64,000 nt of DNA from Mangifera indica (taxonomy: Eukaryota; Streptophyta; Magnoliopsida; Sapindales; Anacardiaceae): NCBI RefSeq assembly GCF_011075055.1, contig NW_025401121.1, positions 124,001 to 188,000 on the forward strand, given 5' to 3'. A program made the translations under genes and the position numbers. Shown piece after piece: positions 15,960-27,485 of the stretch. The notes beneath the pieces were generated by a model. It made no database searches and was not told the origin of the DNA. It saw nothing but the letters and a program-made list of their open reading frames with translations. Within the stretch, counting starts at the first letter, position 1. The number at the start of each line of letters is the position of its first letter.

Positions 15960-16160
15960 AGCCCTCACAACCATCAGAGTTCTGGTTTGTCTAGGATGTG
16001 TCGAAACAAGTTGTAGCAAGTGGAGCCTATGAAGTTTTTATGCTAATGTTTATTAAATACCTTGCCTAGAATCATGCATTCAACTTCATAGCCAAACATT
16101 ATATGTTGTTGAGGAAATGCATAATCACCACTATATTTCATAAGAAGACCCTCAGTAAGA
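15960..16160 (+). pseudogene. Ulp1 (C48) protease C-terminal remnant
   Basis: Plus-strand reading gives FWFV, stop, DVSKQVVASGAYEVFMLMFI, KYLA, stop, NHAFNFIAKH ... LLRKCIITTIF. It aligns with VRDVPKQDVGNGDCGIFLFM...EYLARDQPFNFIS...RLRKRVAITIF of the fold-back element near 54.1 kb. The catalytic Cys of the DCG motif is gone (AYE in its place), and two in-frame stops are present. It was clearly once the same protease family. Confidence 0.7.
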
Positions 16161-17189
16161 AATATTTTGTGTTGTTTTTTTTTTTAATTTTGGAGTACTT
16201 CATATGATTGGTTATATGTATACATTATTGAAATGTTGTTGTCAATGCAACTTTGGAAGAGTACAATTAACGGAGCATGTACATGCATACTTGGTTTATT
16301 TAATTATTGGTTTTCCTTTGATGTATATAATTACTGTGGGCACTATTGCTTATTTTGTTATAGATTTGTTGGACTTCATTTTAGTTGTGTTTTATTTATG
16401 TAATCGTTTTTCATGTACTTGCTTGAGGCACTTTTAATTATTAAGGCACCAATTTTTTTTTTTCATTTTATTTCATTATGTAATCACTTTGCATATACAT
16501 ACATTTTTTTGGTAAATGTACTGCCATACAAGGTTGGATCCATGACCTTATAATATACACTCATACAAGGTTGCAAGAATTAGATGAGCTTAGTAAATGT
16601 TAAACATATACAATGATTATGAGTCAAATTGTAAAATACATTAAATGAAAATAACATTAGTGACTTGCATACCCTCAGGATAGCTTTATTGCACACTTTA
16701 TTAGAAGTGTGACCTCATACGACCTCCATAAAATTAAAAAAACAAATTACTACTCAACATAATATAAAAAGAACAAAAGAACAAAACATTAAATTAAAGT
16801 AAAAGTTTGTACGATAAATATACGATGATAATCCAAACCACTACAAAACTAAATAACCAAGCCATTTGTCTATACAAGATCATTTATAAAACTTTGGATG
16901 AGATTGTGCATGACAAGTGGCTTTGTTACAAAGAAGTTGGTAACATATTCCTTATAAGCCATTGTGATCTTGTATTAGCAAGACCCTAAAAATAAACCAT
17001 CAAGAAACTAATAGAAGAAAACATGGACAAAAACCCAAAAGAAAAGTTAAGCATGCAAATTATTCTAACATTAAATTATAGTATGCATCAATACAGAAAC
17101 TAAACCATGATCAACTATTCCATTGGAAAGGTAGACCCATACATATGATGACTTTGTCCTATATCACTACCTGATACGCAAGATGAGCT

Positions 17190-18480
17190 AGTAACAGGTA
17201 TTAGAGTAGGACTTGGACAATTTAGTCTAGTATGACCAGGTTGATGATATCGGTTATAATGTTGTGGTTGAACTTTCTTTCCTTGTGATGACCTTATTGC
17301 ATGGTTAGACGAATGATCAGAACATCCTCATTACATCACCAGCAGATAAATTATTGGTATATTAGATGATGCACAAGTGTACTAATCCCCTATTAGATTA
17401 AAATCTTCCTTATATACCCTTTATAAATATTCCGTTGAGTAATATACACTCACCTATTTGAAATAGTTTGAAAGGTTATTGAACCTTACCACAGTCGTAA
17501 CATGTGTACATGGAATTTGAGAAAGTTGAAATTTCCCACAATCGTACATCCAATGTAGAATATCCACAAGGGAAATCTGCTGTTGTGAATCATATACTTT
17601 GTATCGGTGGATGTTGATTGGTTTTACCACTATATTGGCAGACTTACACACAAGTCCAACAATCTTGTCTTCCACCCATGGTAAAATTTCTCACCAGTTA
17701 AACAAACTCATAAAAACTGATACAATTAAAAGTATAAACAAACTAATTTTATTCATATATACCTAATTAAAAATATAAACAAACTAATGTTATATGGTGC
17801 TCTTATGAAACTTATCCAATATGGTAAAAGGCAAGGCGAGAGCAATTTGTGCCAAAGTGTTGAAGGATTTAGCGTTATTAGTCATCATAATGTTATGTCG
17901 CCATCCTCTAAAGTGGGTGCATGCCTATTTTTCATACTCAATATTGGCCAAATAAGCTATTAGAGTATCATTATCCTAGTTTATTCTACTTATGGAAAAA
18001 TCAAAGTCACTAATGCAATATGTCTTAACAGCTCTCCAAGATAGTCTTTCGATACGTTTAGCTTTTCTCAATTGCATACACATGCTACCTTTGATATAGC
18101 AATTACAAAAACCATGGTAGGCATTAGGTATTACGTTCGCCACCAATGCAATGATTGAATGGTGCTGATAATAAATTATGGCCAAGTTTGGAACATCATT
18201 GATGCACATACTTAGGAACCTCAAGAATTCAGTCCACGTCTCGATTCCTTTCTTATGTCCAATATCGAAGGCCAATGGACAGATTTGATTATTGTCGTCT
18301 TTTGCAACAACAATGAAAGAGACCTAAGGTACTTTCCTTTTAAATATGAGGCATCAATGCAAATGACAAGGTTACAAAATTATTGGAACCTCCTTATCGA
18401 ACAACCTAAAGCCCTGAAGTAAAACTAGAACTTTTTTTCTGCGTTGACATCAATATATGTTACAGTACCTAGGTTCTTTA
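17190..18480 (-). pseudogene. MULE transposase (MURA-type) remnant
   Basis: Minus-strand pieces, from about 18,475 down to 17,190: GTVTYIDVNAEKKF and ALGCSIRRF, then VICIDASYLKGKYL (first catalytic Asp region), VVAKDDNNQICPLAFDIG, WTEFLRFLSMCINDVPNLAI, VIPNAYHGFCNCYIKGSM (MULE transposase, PF10551 pattern), then at 17,454-17,675 DILHWMYDCGKFQLSQIPCT with H-V (SWIM zinc finger, first Cys replaced), and at about 17,215-17,290 YNRYHQPGHTRLNCP (a damaged zinc knuckle). Domain order is that of a full transposase. Frameshifts between blocks and lost zinc ligands show decay. Confidence 0.85.
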
Positions 18481-19796
18481 GCTTTGTTAGGGTAAATTTC
18501 CTAAAACCAATTGATTTGACATTTGTAATTATAATTTATCTCATTAATTAATAAAAAGGATTTATAGTTATTCAAGTCATGTGTTTGCCTATTATAGGAT
18601 TGTGCAAACAACATGCCCTTAGAATGGTAGAACTATGACAAGAGGATCAGACAACTGATCGTAGGAACCCTATACACACAGTAAGTGGTCATTTTATAAA
18701 TGTCCATATTCTCGATATTACAATGACCAAGGGCACATGTAATAGTGATAAGATTATCATAGTATTGAGCGATAGCACTGAAAAGTAGCGATAATTTTCA
18801 CATGTCAAAGTTGTTTGCTAATGGCTTGGTATGGTTTAACACTATCCAATGTATCATTGTAATAGGGATATCATAAAGGTAATGATTGATCATATCATGA
18901 GAGACATAGAGGCTATGGTTAATTTTAAAAGATTCATCACTCTTGAACACAGAAGAAGATATCTCATTTATGAATATTGAAAAACATTCATGACTGCTTG
19001 AATTTATAGCCATGGTGGGATGAAATTGTAACCTAATCCATGTAAGTCATTAATGTGTATAAACTCATATCGAGGAACTATAGAGATGACACACTTCTAT
19101 GTCTCAGCCTCGAGAGATATCAATTTAGAAAAGAATTGAATTACACGTAACTATAATGTTGTTAAAGCTTATAGAAATGTTCACTGACACTTTGCCATCT
19201 AGGTGGCTATAATGTTTTGCTAGAGACCAATCTTAGTTTATGCCTAAATTTGACCTGAATTCAAACACTACTAGTTCAATAGAGAACTTATGGGTCGCAC
19301 ACATTAAGAGGTTGATATGAACCAAGAGGCAATGATCATTTGATGACTATCTTGGGATTATGAAAAGAAAGAAACATATAGATGTGTTTTGATTGGAATC
19401 ATTCGGTGTGCACAGTACCACATGGCATTGTACAAATGCACTACATGGTTTCGATTGGATCCACTTAGGAGTCCAATCGAGCAAGGCCAAATGATAGATG
19501 TTATTTAATTGGTTGAGTTAACTTGTGGGTAAGATGTTTTAATTAAATAAGGATTTTTTAGAGTCCTTATTTGATAGAAAATTTAGGTTGAGTTGGAATC
19601 TTAATTTTATTAGGATTCCTATGCATTAAAACTTCTTAATTTAATAAAAACTCTTGGACACCTTATCATCCAAGTAGTTAAAATCCTAACTAACTTAGAA
19701 TTCATACACACCTATAAATAAATATGTTTAGTTTGAGTCAATGGAGTTTCTATTTATACAACATAATTAGACTATTAAAAAAAGAAAATCTATATT

Positions 19797-20225
19797 GTCA
19801 CTATAATTAAGGTCAATCACTATAATTAAGGTGTCAATGTTAAAATTAAAATTAAAGTTTATAGATTAAACTTAATTGTAGATTAAAACGATGTCGTTTT
19901 AAAAATGAATATGTATTAAAACGACATCGTTTTAATAACGAATACTCAAATTCGAAACGAACTGAGCCGAACTCATGCCGAGTTCGAGCTCAAGCATAAC
20001 GAGCTTGAGCTCGAGCTATATTATTCTTAAGTTGAGCTGACCTCGAGCTCGGTTCGGCTCGAATCAAACCCTAGGTTCAACCATTATGATAAGATCAATC
20101 ACCATGATTAAAGTGTCAATCACTATTATTAGGGCGTCAATCACTATAATTGAGGGTTAACCACTATGATAAAATCAATTATTATGATTAAGGTATCAAT
20201 TATTATGATTAGGAGTCAATTACAA
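19797..20225. repeat. Degenerate 20-25 bp repeat TCAATCACTATAATTAAGG
   Basis: Units related to TCAATCACTATAATTAAGG occur at 19,797-19,835 and again, more degenerate, about six times from 20,091 to 20,225. The block is interrupted by unrelated sequence holding the inverted pair at 19,885-19,933 and a GAGCTCGAG-rich stretch at 19,960-20,085. Confidence 0.55.
19885..19933. repeat. Inverted pair AAAACGATGTCGTTTT / AAAACGACATCGTTTT
   Basis: Two 16-base near-palindromes that are reverse complements of each other, separated by about 16 bases of A/T-rich sequence; together they can form a hairpin. The motif sits just before the GAGCTCGAG-rich segment. No function is evident. Confidence 0.6.
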
Positions 20226-20285
20226 TTACGTTAACAGCCTTTTTTCCACATCATACCATATTAACAACAAAACTAATACAATAAA

Positions 20286-20443
20286 ACTATGTATATCCAC
20301 TTGTAGTACACAAATGTGTACACAATAGATATATGTCAACATGTGATTGAGTGATTTTAAATTAAGATAAAATAATATTTAATCACGTAATGACACATAT
20401 AAATGTGTACATATTTGTATACTCAAAGTGGATATGCATAATA
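20286..20443. mobile_element. MITE, family member 2
   Basis: A 158-bp element with inverted ends ACTATGTATATCCACTTGTA on the left and ATACTCAAAGTGGATATGCA on the right. The inner core TGATTGAGTGATTTTAAATT is shared in inverse orientation with the elements at 7,622 and 26,443. It lies about 110 bp past the stop codon of the X8 gene, in or near its 3' untranslated region. Confidence 0.6.
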
Positions 20444-20552
20444 TTACTCAAACTAATATCAAATGGACTTTTCAGAAACCCTGATGCCACAAACAAATAA
20501 GGTTTCAACTCTTCAACAAAACTGTATAAAGCATTCACACTGCCTAAAGCAA

Positions 20553-20811
20553 CTACCTCTGGCTTATGTTTGGCAGTGTCGATGAGACAACAGTCCACAA
20601 GAAGACAGGCATTAATATTGTAATCGCTATTAATTTTGCAGCCGCTTTGGAGTTATCTGTAGTTGGTATTGGAGGGCTAAACCCCGAATTCACTCCATTA
20701 CCAACGTTGTTATCTAGAGGCATTGTAGTTGGCGTCGTTTTTGGCATGTTAGGGTTGTTTGTGGTGGTTGTTGTTGGTGTTGATCCTTGCGAAGGGTTTC
20801 CTCCGGCAGTG
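20553..20811 (-). CDS. Last exon of the X8/PDCB-like gene: Thr/Pro linker and GPI-anchor tail
   Basis: After a splice acceptor ending TTTGCAG, the frame reads (S)TAGGNPSQGSTPTTTTTNNP ... GVNSGFSPPIPTTDNSKAAA, then a hydrophobic tail KLIAITILMPVFLWTVVSS and a stop at 20,553-20,555. A Thr/Pro/Asn-rich linker followed by small residues and a C-terminal hydrophobic stretch is the GPI-anchor layout of plasmodesmata callose-binding (X8) proteins. The exon begins with the third base of a Ser codon (AG|C). Exon 2 at 56,028-56,061 ends with AG, so the two join exactly in phase to give ...YGSCVYPSSISTAGG. The 259-nt exon brings the whole frame to 621 nt, 206 residues. The join spans 35 kb and rests on phase and family pattern only. 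If it is wrong, this would be an orphan exon. Confidence 0.7.
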
Positions 20812-21578
20812 CTGCAAATTTACATCATTCAAAACGTATGAATTAAGTGTTTTGACCGCAATATAATGCTACTATTCTTCTAGCACAGATATTTGTAAAT
20901 AACAAACTTATAAACAGTGAGTCAGTTGTAAAATAAAATTTGATACTTCTGTTTGCTAAACATTTACTATTACAGAAGTATCGCATCAAGCACCTAAAGG
21001 ATTTTCTTTTTCCATAAATAAAAATCAAGAATGGAGAATATCCAGAAAAACCACTCAGCTTCTCCGGCAAGAGAATGTGTTTCAGCCTATAATGGGGGTC
21101 GGGGTAAAGCTAGTGCCAAGTGGTAAGAAAAGTGGCGGCAGTAGGACCATCAGCAGAGCTCATTAGAATCCTAAGATCGTATTTTCATGAATCCATGCAC
21201 CAGCCGTAAAGGCATCAAATCAGAGGTCGAATGTTACCAAAATATCAGAAAAATAAGCATTGCCCATTAAAGTCTAGTTTCTAGTTTCTTTGGTTTGACG
21301 AGACAAGTACTAATCTAGCATGATATGGCTAATAAACTGAAAAATCTAAGTAACCTAAGAAATTATATAGATGACAAGAACATAGAAGAGCTAACGAGTT
21401 TGTATGTGTTGCACTGCTTGACAATAAATCCTTGACATGGTAATTTATGCTCTTCCACTTCCTAGCACTTCCTTGTTTATTTAACCAGCATATGTTTGCC
21501 ATAGCAAAGATGTTCATTAATATCGTGTAGAGTTCTCTATCTATGGAGCCTCTCCTTAAGAAGCCACCATCCAAAGCA

Positions 21579-22010
21579 GCATCTCATGCTTCAAATAGCT
21601 GATAGACATCCTTTGATTAAATAACATAATCTACCATTAGCATCTCTTACATGTCATTTGATCACAATGAAAAACAATAACTCTCTACTTTGTTAGTTCA
21701 GATTGTGATTGTATCATTAATGTAACTGTTTAAGAAATTAATATTTGAATTTGAATTTTGATTTGTAATTGATAACATTATAATCTTTTTTCTTGAATCC
21801 TAAGGAAAATGAGGGAGATACAAAAAACATAGATAGAAATCAAACATCTCCTCCATGCTTAAGATCACTTTTGCCTCAATTTAAGTTAGGCAAGGAGCCT
21901 CTCAAATTAATAATTCCCATAAAGGCTCCTCCTCAGAAGTCGAATTCTTCTCAGGACACCACTACTTTATAATCTTTGTACTCACTTTGTCAAAGCATTC
22001 TCTCATAGTC
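21579..22010. repeat. Direct repeat, left copy (partner at 26,395-26,985)
   Basis: Starts TTCAAATAGCTGATAGACAT and ends near CTTTGTACTCACTTTGTCAA. It aligns with 26,399-26,985 except for a MITE inserted in the right copy. Two direct copies about 4.8 kb apart suggest the LTRs or ends of one retroelement, but no clean TG...CA ends or primer site were found. Confidence 0.55.
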
Positions 22011-25000
22011 ATTAAAGTCATACTCAGAGACTTGGACTCTTGAATTACGAGTTGAACCATGTTAAAAAACGACACTCTTTCCAACCTTCTCTTCACATTT
22101 GTTTTGCACTATTGTAGTGGACAAAAAGGTCTATTATGGAATCCTCAACACCAATATTAGAGTCAATTTTGTGGAAGTTTCTAAATTGTTTACATCAGTT
22201 GATGATAAGAAATCTCATTTACAATTTAGCACTAGAAGACCTACCACCAAACACACCAACACATCGTCAATCTTTTAATTACTGTTGCCTGAACACCTAC
22301 CAAAACGCAAACAACTTCTCCATGTTGACCTTATATAAAATATCTCTTCTAAAATTCTCTTTTAAAAAGTTCCAAGGTGGACCTCAAATAATCATATTCC
22401 CACACACATATGAATGCAACCTACAAAATATGTACATTTATAAGAGGTCAAAACTTATGGTCTAAGTGTCACCCAAGGCTTGGAGTTTAACCCACAAAAA
22501 TTAGGCAACATCAAGTGCAAGAATGCCTATTGGTCGCATTCCTCCAACTCTTTATGTCCCCCAACTTTAAGCAACATGCATTTTTTTTCTCATATGCTAT
22601 CCCCTAAGCATGAGTCTACTCCTGTCATAATTTTGAATGAGAATGTACAACTTGCAATACAAGTCGATAACTTACGATTTTAATTATCAACCTATCATCA
22701 TGAACACATAAGCCAAAAATATACGGCACCTTAATGGCAAAATCAAGGACTTCAATCCATCTAGTCACATCAAAAGGATCTTAGTTCTCAAAATGACTAG
22801 CAATTAGTTTTGGTAATGTGAGCAACAAAATTGTAATGCCCACAAGTGTATAGCAAGGTTATTTCTATTATTTTATATGAGGTATGAATTTATTTTAATG
22901 TAGGACAAATGAAACATATGTTTAAGTTAAAGAATATGAGAATAAAAGGGTTGAAATAATGTTCCAAATGAAGGAACACTCGTTCAATTCATGCTAGGTG
23001 GATAAAACAAATAATTTCATATTAAAAGTGATTTAAGTGGCAAACCATTATTCTAATAAGGCGAATGTCTGTTCTGACTATTATCTTATTGAAATTCTAT
23101 TAAAGGAATCATGTCTAGCATGAATAGGCATTCTTTGAAATACACGAAAAGCCCCTAAATTTGTTTTTGTATCATTCTTTCAGCCTCCAGAGTGTGTTCC
23201 AAAGGAAGATCAAGTTAAAAAAGTGATTCAACATTGAACTATTCAGCAAAGAATCCAACTAAAAAGGAAAATTTTCATTATTTGAATGTTCAATACTGAA
23301 TTCATGTCCATGTTATGATATTTATGAGGAATGAATGAATTTGCATTTTACTATGATCTATTCAATTTAGATATATCAAAACTAGATGATTGTTAGATTT
23401 ATGAATGTGACTAACAAAATTTTGAATAGATTTGATGGTATGTGTTATACTAGTTAGTTTTTTTTCATCCTGGTGATGTTAAAAGTTGGAAATGGTTTAA
23501 TTGACTCCAGAAAAATTAGGGTTTTCAACTCACAACGGAACATTAATCCCAAGGACAAATACGACTTTTCGTGCCACTTAGACTAAAGTGTGATCAACAC
23601 TTGTGCTAAAAAATAATTCAACCATTCACATGGGAAAAGATGAAAATCCCCCTAGATAAATGAACAATGGTAAGAGATAACCTTAGTGAACATTCAAAGG
23701 ACAAGAAAGGGAACACCTGTTCCTAAGGTAGTGAATGGTCATTTCTTAAACCATGTTTATGACATATGAAAGCAATAACAAGCCTAAAATGAGTTTAATA
23801 TGGGACTTGAGTAAAAGATCATGCATCTTAAGAAACATATCACAATTATATGTTTGGGACAAAGTGTTTCTATAATACATGCAAAAGACCTAATAATCCC
23901 ATAATACATAAGTAGGACTCCCTATAAGTTTTAAAGTTTAATGACACACACGAAAATCATGTTTTCCTATAAAGTTTTTAAATGGCATATTTTCCTAAAA
24001 AAGTTGTTGCAAGGATCACTCATGAAATTATATATGCCCAAATAGGGCAAACCCTCATAAAGGTATTACACAATCCACTATATACACCTACAATATAGGT
24101 GTTATGAGAGTCCTATTATGTATATCCATAATAGAGATGTTAAGATGAGTTTAGTTGTATTATGACTGCAGTAGCTTATGAGTCTATGAGACTCACATAG
24201 CAAAGTGCCAAATCCTCACATCAACCTAATTCGATCAACATAGTCAGGTTAAATTTTCAAATGCTTTCACCAAAGATTGTAAAACAAGTTATTTAGATGC
24301 ATTTCTTTCATGTTATCCAATTTTGGGTCTATATGTGTACCCTTGATGACAAAGTTCATAAATTAAAGAATGTAAGTAAATGGGTGAAATTGAAATAAGA
24401 GAAATTAAATGTAAGATCTAATGTCTCATATACATTGAGGGATTAGCACTCATTTCCCTTTATGTTTTACAAGTAACAGGTGATGATGATAACTATATAA
24501 AGGTAGGACATCTGAGAGAGTGCATGAGGAGACACATTATCATATGTTGTGCTATAAGTTATTGTTGTCATGTTTTTAAGACTGATGTTATGCTATGATT
24601 TTGTTATGCTACACACATTATGTTGTTATAAATTATTACATCCTTTTATACGCTTTTGACTTTATGAATTTTTAATATATTTAGGTTAATGTGATAAATT
24701 TGTAATGTTATTTCCTCAAAGTTAATGTTAAAATTTAATCATATATTAGTAAATTAAGTAGCATATCTCTCTAGAGAAAAATACTTTTGGAAAAGGGTCT
24801 TGCAAAAATCTTAAGTCCTATCAAACACATGCTAATGACCGACAATCACTCATCATGATGAATAGTGAGAAAAATGAACTAAATTTCTCTCTTATTATCT
24901 AGTAACACTATATGCTCAACACCTAACCTATTTACACTATACTTGATCAACTAGGTAATTAGGAATTACCAATCCTATGAACTAAAATGGTGACTCTTGA

Positions 25001-26394
25001 ATACCGTATTTGGTATAAATAGTTTGCCTCTTTTTGGCATGACTTTGTCCGCTCAAATACCTTAAGCTCATAATTAACCTTATCAGGGAAAACAACCCTA
25101 AGGATTGCAAATCCCAAGAATCAGAATCTTATCACTTCAAAATGGCCCAACATTCAATTACAATAGGCAAAGTGACTTAGGTTTTCAAGTATGAGGTACA
25201 AAATGGCAATAAGTGGATAACATCTCCCAACACAAGGAACAAGAATTCAGTTGAAAGATAAACCTACTCATGCCTTGGGCATTAGTGTTATAACGACCTT
25301 GATAAGTGAAATGACATTGATATTACACCTGCAACTACAACTTGCACAGCCATATAGATGTTGTTTAGACCTCTCTAAAGAAGGTGGCCAAATGTAGATC
25401 CATAGAATCCATTATCAACATTTAGAGCATACCTTACATTAATGAAATTCATGTCCCTTAGTATCCCTTAGTATGTAATGCATATCTCACTTACAACATC
25501 TATTCAAATTGGACTTAGCTTCTAAGTGGTTAAAGCACTCAAGTTAAATGTCTAACACATAATCAACATCAAGTCAATATTGTCTTCTGTCATGCAAGAG
25601 ATATAACTCATGATCGAGGTTATAGATTAACTTTAATGTATGAAAAAGTGCTCTACCTTGGTGACGTTATCCTTTGATGTTAAAAATTTAAGTTGTTCCT
25701 AAAGGATTATGTCATCATGAGATAAAACAGGTGTATACCAACTCTAAGAAAGATTCACACAAAGCAAGAAAGATGTAAATTTGTCACGTCCAATGATAAA
25801 TCATTCCAGCAATATTCAGAATCATCATGGGTAGAACATTCGAAAAGGATATAACTAACATTAATTAGAAGTGCACTAATGTATGCAAACAACTTGGTGT
25901 GCTAGCCATAATTTAAATCACCCATCATCCTCATGCAGATTTGAAATTCATGTCAAGACAATGAATATTTAAAAGATATAAGTAAAGCTCTAATCAATTT
26001 TGTAACCCACAATAGCATTCAAGCTCCATTAATTGCTTCACAAGCACTCAACCTAAAATAGGAAAACTGTGACCTTATAATAACCAAAATGACCTTTTGC
26101 TATTTTAAACCCTATCAATGTCTTCGCAACCACATGCTTCTGTTAAGCCACTATCCTGGTGATCACAATCATAGCAATAATTAATAAGATAAATTTTATC
26201 TCAAAGAAGTCGACAATTATATACACAACGCATTGCATCAACATTCTTAACTAAGGGGCATCAACCCAAGTAGGCAACAAAAATAGGTTTCTAAAGTCTT
26301 CCTCATACTTCAAAAATTAGGGAATAATTTTTGTGTAATGGTTCCCTATTCACAGAAACTTTGCTCCAAAAGTGACCATTTGTAAAAGTAATAA
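22011..26394. other. Non-coding interior between the direct repeats
   Basis: No gag, pol or host domain could be read on either strand. Short frames (22,136-22,465; 22,480-22,683) have no recognisable features. Part of it (22,831 to about 24,700) may be a decayed long LTR: it starts TGTAATGCCCACAAG and contains AAAGGTATTACAC, a pattern like the 2.47-kb LTR at 59,928, but neither a clean end nor a target duplication was found. Confidence 0.4.
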
Positions 26395-26985
26395 CCAATG
26401 TTTCAAATAGTTGATAGACATCTCTTGCCTGGAAAAAGCAATGTTATGTATACCCACTTTTGTGTACATAAATAAGTACACACATAATGTATCATTATGT
26501 GATTAGGTATTATTTTATCTTTAATTTAAAATTACTCAATCACTTGATAAAACACATAAAGTATGTACTCAAAATGGGTACACATAGTTTTAGGGGACCA
26601 AAAAATATAATCCATCAATTAGCATCTTTTTTATGTCGCTTGCCTATGATAAAAAACAATAATTACTTACTATATGGTTTCCATTCGTGATCCTAACTTT
26701 AATGTAATTTCTTAGGAAGCTAATATTTGCATTTAAATATTTTGCATTGTAATTGATAACATTGTAACATCTTTATTTAATCCTATATGTATGAATCGAA
26801 TGATTGCTAAGGGAAAAAATGGGATACATAAAACATAAATAGAAATTAAACATTTCATTCATACTTAGAATCAATTTACTCTCAAATCCAACCATTCTTT
26901 TAAAAGCTTCTGCTTAAATTCAAGTCCTTCTCAAGACACTACTACTCTATAATCTTTGTACTCATCTTGTTAGAGCAATTCTGAG
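26395..26985. repeat. Direct repeat, right copy
   Basis: Matches 21,579-22,010: TTCAAATAGTTGATAGACAT, AATTGATAACATTGTAA, CTTTGTACTCATCTTGTTAG. It is split by the MITE at 26,443-26,589. The left boundary of the copia element lies just beyond it. Confidence 0.55.
26443..26589. mobile_element. MITE, family member 3
   Basis: A 147-bp element with inverted ends GTTATGTATACCCACTTTTG on the left and CAAAATGGGTACACATAGTT on the right. The inner core TGATTAGGTATTATTTTATC is shared with the 7,622 element. It is inserted inside the right direct repeat; the left copy of that repeat lacks it, giving an empty-site comparison. Confidence 0.7.
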
Positions 26986-27069
26986 TCAAATGCCAAGTAG
27001 ACCAACAAAAATTTGATATTTTTAATTGAACCAAGTGCTTTATGCAATCCACTCTAACCTTAATTAGTT

Positions 27070-27470
27070 ATATTAGGGTTAGTCCAGCTATGATGGGTTG
27101 ACCCGACTTATTTCCATGCGATGATAAATTACAAAACTATCCTAGTTATAGGCATTTTACCATACTACCCATGACAATTAATAATAGTATTAGGGCAATT
27201 GCCTTTAGTTTAAATAAGGCCAAAACTGTTATAGAAAATAATGCTTTTTCATAATCCATATTACGTAAAACTAGAACTCTTCTTTCTTCTCTTTGTTCTT
27301 TCAATTGCAACATTACAACAGACATAACACAAAATCATAATGCATAAAAGCAAAGTGTGTTGTGAAAATAATTGCAAGTGTTCGAATCATCTTCAAAAGG
27401 GTTCATCATCAATATATTCATCAATCAAATGGGTATGCACAATTTTTGATCCTATATCTTTAAAATTCCA
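27070..27470 (+). repeat. 5' LTR of a Ty1/copia element (recognisable part)
   Basis: Aligns with 33,651-34,037: shared blocks include CATAATCCATATTAC, AAAACTAGAAC, TGCATAA(A/G)AGCAAAGTGTG and TTCATCAATCAAAT. It ends TAAAATTCCA and is followed by a primer-binding site. The true start may be up to 90 bp further left. Confidence 0.85.
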
Positions 27471-27474
27471 TCAT

Positions 27475-27485
27475 TGGTATCAGAG
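27475..27485 (+). other. Primer-binding site of the copia element
   Basis: TGGTATCAGAG, 4 bases after the LTR end, matches the 3' end complement of plant initiator methionine tRNA, the standard primer of Ty1/copia elements. Confidence 0.85.

Larger units (their letters stand above)
12672..19100. mobile_element. Decayed Ulp1-carrying Mutator-like element (MULE E2)
   Basis: The probable left end, near 12,678 (GTGGGTATTGAAATCT, then ACCATAAACATAATTG), resembles in layout the terminal repeat of the fold-back MULE at 52,154. Inside are DUF1985 and Ulp1 remnants on the plus strand (13.56-16.16 kb) and a MULE transposase on the minus strand (17.19-18.48 kb), converging tail to tail. The two MULEs at 41.6-51.9 kb have the same gene order. 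I could not find the right-hand terminal repeat, so the 19.1-kb limit is approximate. Confidence 0.6.

Noticed and set aside
20566..20841. Plus-strand open frame with hydrophobic stretches
   Set aside because: It is the antisense shadow of the X8 last exon, whose minus-strand frame has an acceptor, matching phase and a GPI-type tail.
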